NCBI RefSeq assembly: GCF_014643455.1
Contig: NZ_BMJM01000014.1
Coordinates: 1 to 63,574, forward strand
DNA length: 63,574 bases
Reading direction: 5' to 3'
Source: Sandarakinorhabdus glacialis
GTDB lineage: Bacteria > Pseudomonadota > Alphaproteobacteria > Sphingomonadales > Sphingomonadaceae
This document shows positions 59,838 to 63,574 of the stretch, piece by piece. A program made the position numbers and the translations under genes. How positions within the stretch are numbered: the first letter of the stretch is position 1; the number at the start of each line of letters is the position of its first letter. Under the pieces are notes generated by a model. The model saw nothing but the letters and a program-made list of their open reading frames with translations. It did no database searches and had not been told where the DNA came from.

Positions 59838-61244
59838 ATGGCTTCGATAGTTTCCTCGTTGGGCGCCGGGTCGGGGATCGATACCAAGGCGCTGATCGAC
59901 GAGCTGGTGGCGGCGGAAAAGGCGGCGCGGACGACGCCTTTGACGACGCGAACTGTCGTGCTCGATGCGCAGATCTCGGCGTTGGGGCAATTGCGATCGG
60001 CGATGCAGACGATTGCCGGGTCGCTCGATGCGCGGGTCAAGGACGGCACGCTGGGGTTGGTGCCCGTGAGCAACAGCGCGGCGGTGGCGATCGAGCGGGT
60101 TGGCACCGGGCCGGCGACGGCGTTCGTGTCGAGCATCAGCGTCAACCGGCTGGCGAGTGCGCAGGTGCTGACGGCGCCGGCGCTGACCGCGGGTGATGCG
60201 CCGGTCGGGCTGGGGACGCTGACGATCCAGATGGGGACGCGGACCGACCTGGGCGGCGGGGATTTCAGCTTTGCCGGGGCGGGGGCGGCGTTCGACGTGG
60301 TCATCGGTGCGAGCAACAACAGCCTGGTTGGTTTGCGCGATGCGATCAATCGCTGCGGCGCGGGGGTGAGTGCGGCGATCGTCAGCAACAATGGCACGGC
60401 GACGCTGTCGCTGCGCGGGGCGGACGGGACGGCGGGGGCCTTCATCGTCAGCGCGGCCGAGGATGCGGGGGCGCCGGGGTTGGCGCGCTTTGCCTATACG
60501 CCGGGGGCTCGGCCAATGACGCTGGCGGGGGCGGCGGGCAATGCGGAGTTGAGCCTCGACGGGATTGCGGTCAGCCGGGCGAGCAATGTCATCGATGATT
60601 TGGTGACGGGGGTACGGTTGCGTCTGGCGAAGGCCGATCCGGCGGTGGTTGTGACGGTCAGCGCGTCGCGCGATGGGGCGGCATTGGCGGCGACGATCAG
60701 CGATTTCGCGGTGACGCTCGGCGCGATGCGCGGGCTGATCGGGGATTTTCGCAAAGGCGCGGTCGGGACCGATGCGCCGGGGGCGCTGGCCAATGACCCG
60801 ACGGCGCGGGCGATGGACCAGCGGATTGCCGGGCTGGCGGCGGCGGCGATCCCCGAGGCGAATGGCTTGCGGCTGCGCGACCTGGGGGTAAATATCAATC
60901 GCGATGGCAGCATTACCTTCGATGCGGCGCGCTTCGCCGCGCTGTCGCCAACGCGGTATGCCGACGCCGAGGCGCTGTTGAAGACACTGGCGGCGCCGTC
61001 CCTGTCGACCCAGCCGAACCGGCTGCAGTCGATTGCGGCGATGGCGACGCCGGCGACGGCGGGGTTGACGCGGCGGCGGGGTGGGCTGGCGACGGATCTG
61101 GCCAAGGTCGATGTGCGGCTGGCGACGTACCGGGCGACATTGGTGCGGCAATATTCGGCGATGGAGCGGATGGTGGCGGCGTCCAAGGCTGTGCAGGCGC
61201 AGTTGGAGCAGCAGATTGCGGCGTGGAATAACCAGGGGAATTAG
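59838..61244 (+). CDS. fliD: Flagellar filament cap protein FliD
   Basis: The 468-residue protein starts MASIVSSLGAGSGIDTKALI, the FliD N-terminal signature, then DELVAAEKAARTTPLTTRT. The middle has SVNRLASAQVLTAP, and the C-terminal FliD_C part has LRLRDLGVNINRDGSITFDA and ALVRQYSAMERM-like VRQYSAMERMVAASKAVQAQ. ATG 59838 lies 13 bases after the flhB stop. It is the last gene of the flagellar operon here. Confidence 0.92.
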   Translation: MASIVSSLGAGSGIDTKALIDELVAAEKAARTTPLTTRTVVLDAQISALGQLRSAMQTIAGSLDARVKDGTLGLVPVSNSAAVAIERVGTGPATAFVSSISVNRLASAQVLTAPALTAGDAPVGLGTLTIQMGTRTDLGGGDFSFAGAGAAFDVVIGASNNSLVGLRDAINRCGAGVSAAIVSNNGTATLSLRGADGTAGAFIVSAAEDAGAPGLARFAYTPGARPMTLAGAAGNAELSLDGIAVSRASNVIDDLVTGVRLRLAKADPAVVVTVSASRDGAALAATISDFAVTLGAMRGLIGDFRKGAVGTDAPGALANDPTARAMDQRIAGLAAAAIPEANGLRLRDLGVNINRDGSITFDAARFAALSPTRYADAEALLKTLAAPSLSTQPNRLQSIAAMATPATAGLTRRRGGLATDLAKVDVRLATYRATLVRQYSAMERMVAASKAVQAQLEQQIAAWNNQGN

Positions 61245-61364
61245 GGGGATATCGGGCAAGGTTGGGCGTCACTCGACTTCGCTCGGGATGAGCAAAGCCG
61301 GGGGGGGGGTTGCGAGGCGCTTGGCGGCATTTGCGGTGTCAGGGCGGGTCTATTGTGCTTTGCG

Positions 61365-61405
61365 CGGCGGTGGATGCTGAAACGAGTTCAGCATGACGAA
61401 TTGCT
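61365..61405. repeat. REP-like hairpin after the flagellar operon
   Basis: GATGCTGAAACGAGTTCAGC followed by ATGACG forms a stem TGCTGAA/TTCAGCA. A second unit (TCACTCGACTTCGCTCGGGA) is at 61268-61287. They lie between convergent fliD and the second activator gene and may terminate both. Confidence 0.6.
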
Positions 61406-61413
61406 TGTCTGGT

Positions 61414-62412
61414 TCAGGCGACGCCGATGTGGAGGCGGCGCATTTTTTCGATCAGGGTGGTGCGTTGCAGGCCGAGGCGCTTGGCGGTGGCGGCGACGGC
61501 GCCGCCGGTGGCGGCAAGGGCCTCGGTTATATAGGCGGTTTCGAGGTCGGTGAGGATGCGCTTGAGGTCGATGAAGCCTTCGCCGAGGGTGACGGGCGGC
61601 TTGGCGATTGGCCTGGGGGCGATGGCGATGCGGAGGAGCTTGGAGAGGTCGCCCTGATCGATGACGGCGCCGGGGAAATGAGCTTGGGCGCGTTCGACGA
61701 AATTCTTGAGTTCGCGGACGTTGCCGAGCCAGGGTTGTGCCATCAGCACGGCGAGGGCAGCGTCGGTGAAGCGGATCGGCGGTGTGCCGCGGTCGCGCGG
61801 TTGGCGGCTGGTGAAATGCTGGATCAGGATTGGCAGGTCGTCGATGCGATCGGCGAGGCTGGGCATTTCGATGCGGATGACATCGAGGCGGTAAAGCAGG
61901 TCGGAGCGGAAGACGCCGCGATCGATGGCGGCGAACAGGTCGACGCTGGTGGCGGCGCAAATCCGGACGTCGACGGCGATAGGCAACATCCCACCGACGC
62001 GCTCGACGACGCGGGTTTCGAGGACGCGGAGCAGCTTGGCTTGCATCGCGGTGGCCATGTCGCCGACTTCATCGAGGAAAAGCGTGCCGCCATGTGCTGC
62101 TTCGAAACGGCCGGGGCGGGCGCGGATGGCACCGGTAAAGGCGCCGGCTTCGTGGCCGAACATCTCGCTTTCGAGAAGGTCGGGGGCTACTGCGGCGCAA
62201 TTCAGGGCGATAAAGGGCTTGGCAGCGCGGCGGCTGCGCTGATGCAGCAATTGTGCGACTACATCCTTGCCCGAGCCCGATGGACCAGTGATCAGCACCG
62301 ACGCGTTTGTATCGGCGATCTTTTCGATTTCAGATCTGATGGCTGCCATAATGGCAGTATTGCCAACGAGATGCGCGAGTGTGGAACTATCAAGGTCGCG
62401 GATTAACGTCAT
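61414..62412 (-). CDS. Second sigma-54 activator, receiver-less (FleQ/FlbD-like)
   Basis: The 332-residue protein is almost only an AAA+ domain and DNA-binding end: GPSGSGKD (residues 43-50), GAFTGA (90-95), LFLDEVGDMATAMQAKLLRV, WLGNVRELKNFVERAQAH and the Fis-type helix-turn-helix (AVAATAKRLGLQRTTLIEKM). No receiver or sensing domain precedes it. It converges on the flagellar operon and is divergent from the winged-helix regulator at 62536, so it is probably a flagellar class regulator. Confidence 0.88.
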   Translation of the reverse strand: MTLIRDLDSSTLAHLVGNTAIMAAIRSEIEKIADTNASVLITGPSGSGKDVVAQLLHQRSRRAAKPFIALNCAAVAPDLLESEMFGHEAGAFTGAIRARPGRFEAAHGGTLFLDEVGDMATAMQAKLLRVLETRVVERVGGMLPIAVDVRICAATSVDLFAAIDRGVFRSDLLYRLDVIRIEMPSLADRIDDLPILIQHFTSRQPRDRGTPPIRFTDAALAVLMAQPWLGNVRELKNFVERAQAHFPGAVIDQGDLSKLLRIAIAPRPIAKPPVTLGEGFIDLKRILTDLETAYITEALAATGGAVAATAKRLGLQRTTLIEKMRRLHIGVA

Positions 62413-62535
62413 TATAAGGTCCGGTAAAGGTTAAACCATGTGTTAACACTTCGCTTACTATCGGTGATTTCTTCCGGTAGCTTGCGATTCACTTTAGAGG
62501 GAGTAAGTATAAAGTAGAAGGAAACCGTTGCCGAA

Positions 62536-63381
62536 ATGACTGCTGAACCCCGCATTAATGCTGCCAATTGGAACCAATCTGGAGGTGACACACCTTCAAT
62601 ACGTATTGGCGCCGATCAAGCCAATAGTCCCGAAGCCGGTCCTGGCTGGAAAATAACCCGGCAATCCTTTGATAATATGCGGGATGCCGGAACCGTCGCC
62701 AACGAGTGCCTGCTGTTGGATAGCGGCGAACTGGCTGCGCTTTCTGTGGATGAACAGGCGCGATTGGGAGTGCCGATTGTACTCTCGTTGATAGATGGCG
62801 ATGATGTCGATCCGGTACTCGCCGATGCCGCCGACGGCTTTGTCTTTGCCGGGGACGACGCAGCGACAATGACTGCAGTATTCGCTGGCGTTACTGCTCA
62901 GACAGGCTTTCAGGTTCGCGAATTCTCCGACGGTACAGCGCGGACCATCAACGCGCTGTCGGTCGAAGCTAGCCGCATCGCCGAGGCTCTCGCGCACCTC
63001 GCCGAAACCCAGCGGCGCATACCTGAAGCCGACCAACACGTCGACGCCATACTCGTGCGGCGGCTGCTAAAGGTTCGACGCGATCGCAATCGGTTTTTTC
63101 CTGCGGAGATCTTCGCCGACCCCGCTTGGGACATGCTGCTCGACCTGACGGCGGCACGACTGGAAAGCAAGACGGTGCCGGTTTCCTCGCTGTGCATTGC
63201 GGCTGCTGTGCCGACGACGACGGCGCTGCGGTGGATACGATCATTGACCGAAGCCGGGCTGTTCGAACGGCAGACCGACCCTGCGGACGCGCGGCGGACG
63301 TGGATCAGCCTGTCGGGCGAGGCTGCCGGGGGGATGCTGGCGTATCTGCGGATGTTCGGGGCGGTGTTTTCGTTGCGGTAG
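62536..63381 (+). CDS. MarR-like winged-helix regulator with N-terminal alpha/beta domain
   Basis: The 281-residue protein has an N-terminal region (50-125: ANECLLLDSGELAALSVDEQ, PIVLSLIDGDDVDPVLADAA, DGFVFAGDDAATMTAV) that resembles a degenerate receiver-like fold without the phospho-Asp. A helical linker and a C-terminal winged helix (SLCIAAAVPTTTALRWIRSL, FERQTDPADARRTWISLSGE) follow. It is divergent from the sigma-54 activator gene. The function is unknown; location suggests motility or surface control. Confidence 0.7.
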   Translation: MTAEPRINAANWNQSGGDTPSIRIGADQANSPEAGPGWKITRQSFDNMRDAGTVANECLLLDSGELAALSVDEQARLGVPIVLSLIDGDDVDPVLADAADGFVFAGDDAATMTAVFAGVTAQTGFQVREFSDGTARTINALSVEASRIAEALAHLAETQRRIPEADQHVDAILVRRLLKVRRDRNRFFPAEIFADPAWDMLLDLTAARLESKTVPVSSLCIAAAVPTTTALRWIRSLTEAGLFERQTDPADARRTWISLSGEAAGGMLAYLRMFGAVFSLR

Positions 63382-63521
63382 GGGGTAGGGCCTCCGGCGG
63401 CTGGGGCCTTGGCCCCAGACCCCATTTTGTTGTTTTGGCGGCTCGTGAATGGAGTTCGGGCCCTGTGGCCGTAATTACTCACCCCCTTGCCAAACCGGGC
63501 TGTCCGTGATTCATCCTTTCC

Positions 63522-63574
63522 ATGAATCGCGAGGATCTTGAGGGGCTTACGAAACCTGAGTTGATTGATCTGGT
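63522..63574 (+). CDS. IS66-type transposase, 5' end only
   Basis: The ATG at 63522 opens MNREDLEGLTKPELIDL, the usual N-terminus of IS66-type transposases, and runs off the window. The left end of the element is probably near 63466, where GTAATTACTCACCCCCTTGC begins. The stretch 63382-63465 after the winged-helix gene has no gene. Confidence 0.75.
   Translation, partial: MNREDLEGLTKPELIDL

Noticed and set aside
62430-62447. Possible CtrA box before the second sigma-54 activator gene
   Set aside because: TTAA and TTAA are separated by 8 bases, not the 7 of the CtrA consensus, so I do not list it.

Overview
This 63.6 kb high-GC window looks like chromosome of a flagellated Sphingomonadales-type alphaproteobacterium. 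The evidence is a CtrA response regulator next to a SciP-like DUF1153 protein, an rpiB-glyA-nrdR cluster, PEP-CTERM proteins of the PEPxxW...GFG...RRRR type, a PrsK/PrsR pair, and dense overlapping operons with start codons fused to stop codons. Both ends of the window lie inside insertion sequences (IS3-type OrfA on the left, IS66-type transposase on the right).

Layout. 0-7 kb: a convergent cluster. On the plus strand are a frameshifted SRPBCC/Rieske protein and two glycosyltransferases of the TIGR04282/TIGR04283 (arsenosugar-type) families. On the minus strand are an FAD disulfide oxidoreductase, a radical SAM protein, a small membrane protein, a fatty-acid/sterol hydroxylase and an NAD-dependent epimerase. 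7-15.3 kb: a lower-GC accessory region with an mtnP remnant, a decayed IS701-like element, a siderophore receptor, an IS5-type transposase tail, and a 3.9 kb segment (MFS transporter, DUF305 protein, ATP-grasp fragment, Tat-exported superoxide dismutase) bounded by two direct copies of a 27-bp sequence. 15.5-25.3 kb: envelope, transport and stress genes ending in a marR-emrA-emrB efflux operon with a clear operator. 25.5-29 kb: prsK-prsR. 29-30.7 kb: tRNA-Pro(GGG) followed by a complete phage-type lysis cassette (endolysin, holin-like protein, Rz with nested Rz1) without other phage genes. 30.8-45 kb: metabolic and housekeeping genes (argC, hemB, murI, rpiB, glyA, nrdR, a TrmJ-type methyltransferase), plus two PEP-CTERM protein genes. 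44.4-63.4 kb: ctrA, sciP-like, mnmA, then a long flagellar operon (sigma-54 activator, fliE F G H I J K L M N O P Q R, flhB, fliD), closed by a second sigma-54 activator on the opposite strand and a winged-helix regulator.

How it fits together. Three sigma-54 (-24/-12) promoters can be read directly. One lies upstream of each PEP-CTERM gene, as expected if PrsR, encoded here, activates them. The third lies upstream of the flagellar operon, preceded by three evenly spaced GTC-N8-GAC dyads that look like enhancer sites for the operon's own first gene. CtrA and SciP sit 2 kb away and probably set the cell-cycle timing of this flagellar block. Exosortase, flhA, hook, filament and motor genes are not in the window.
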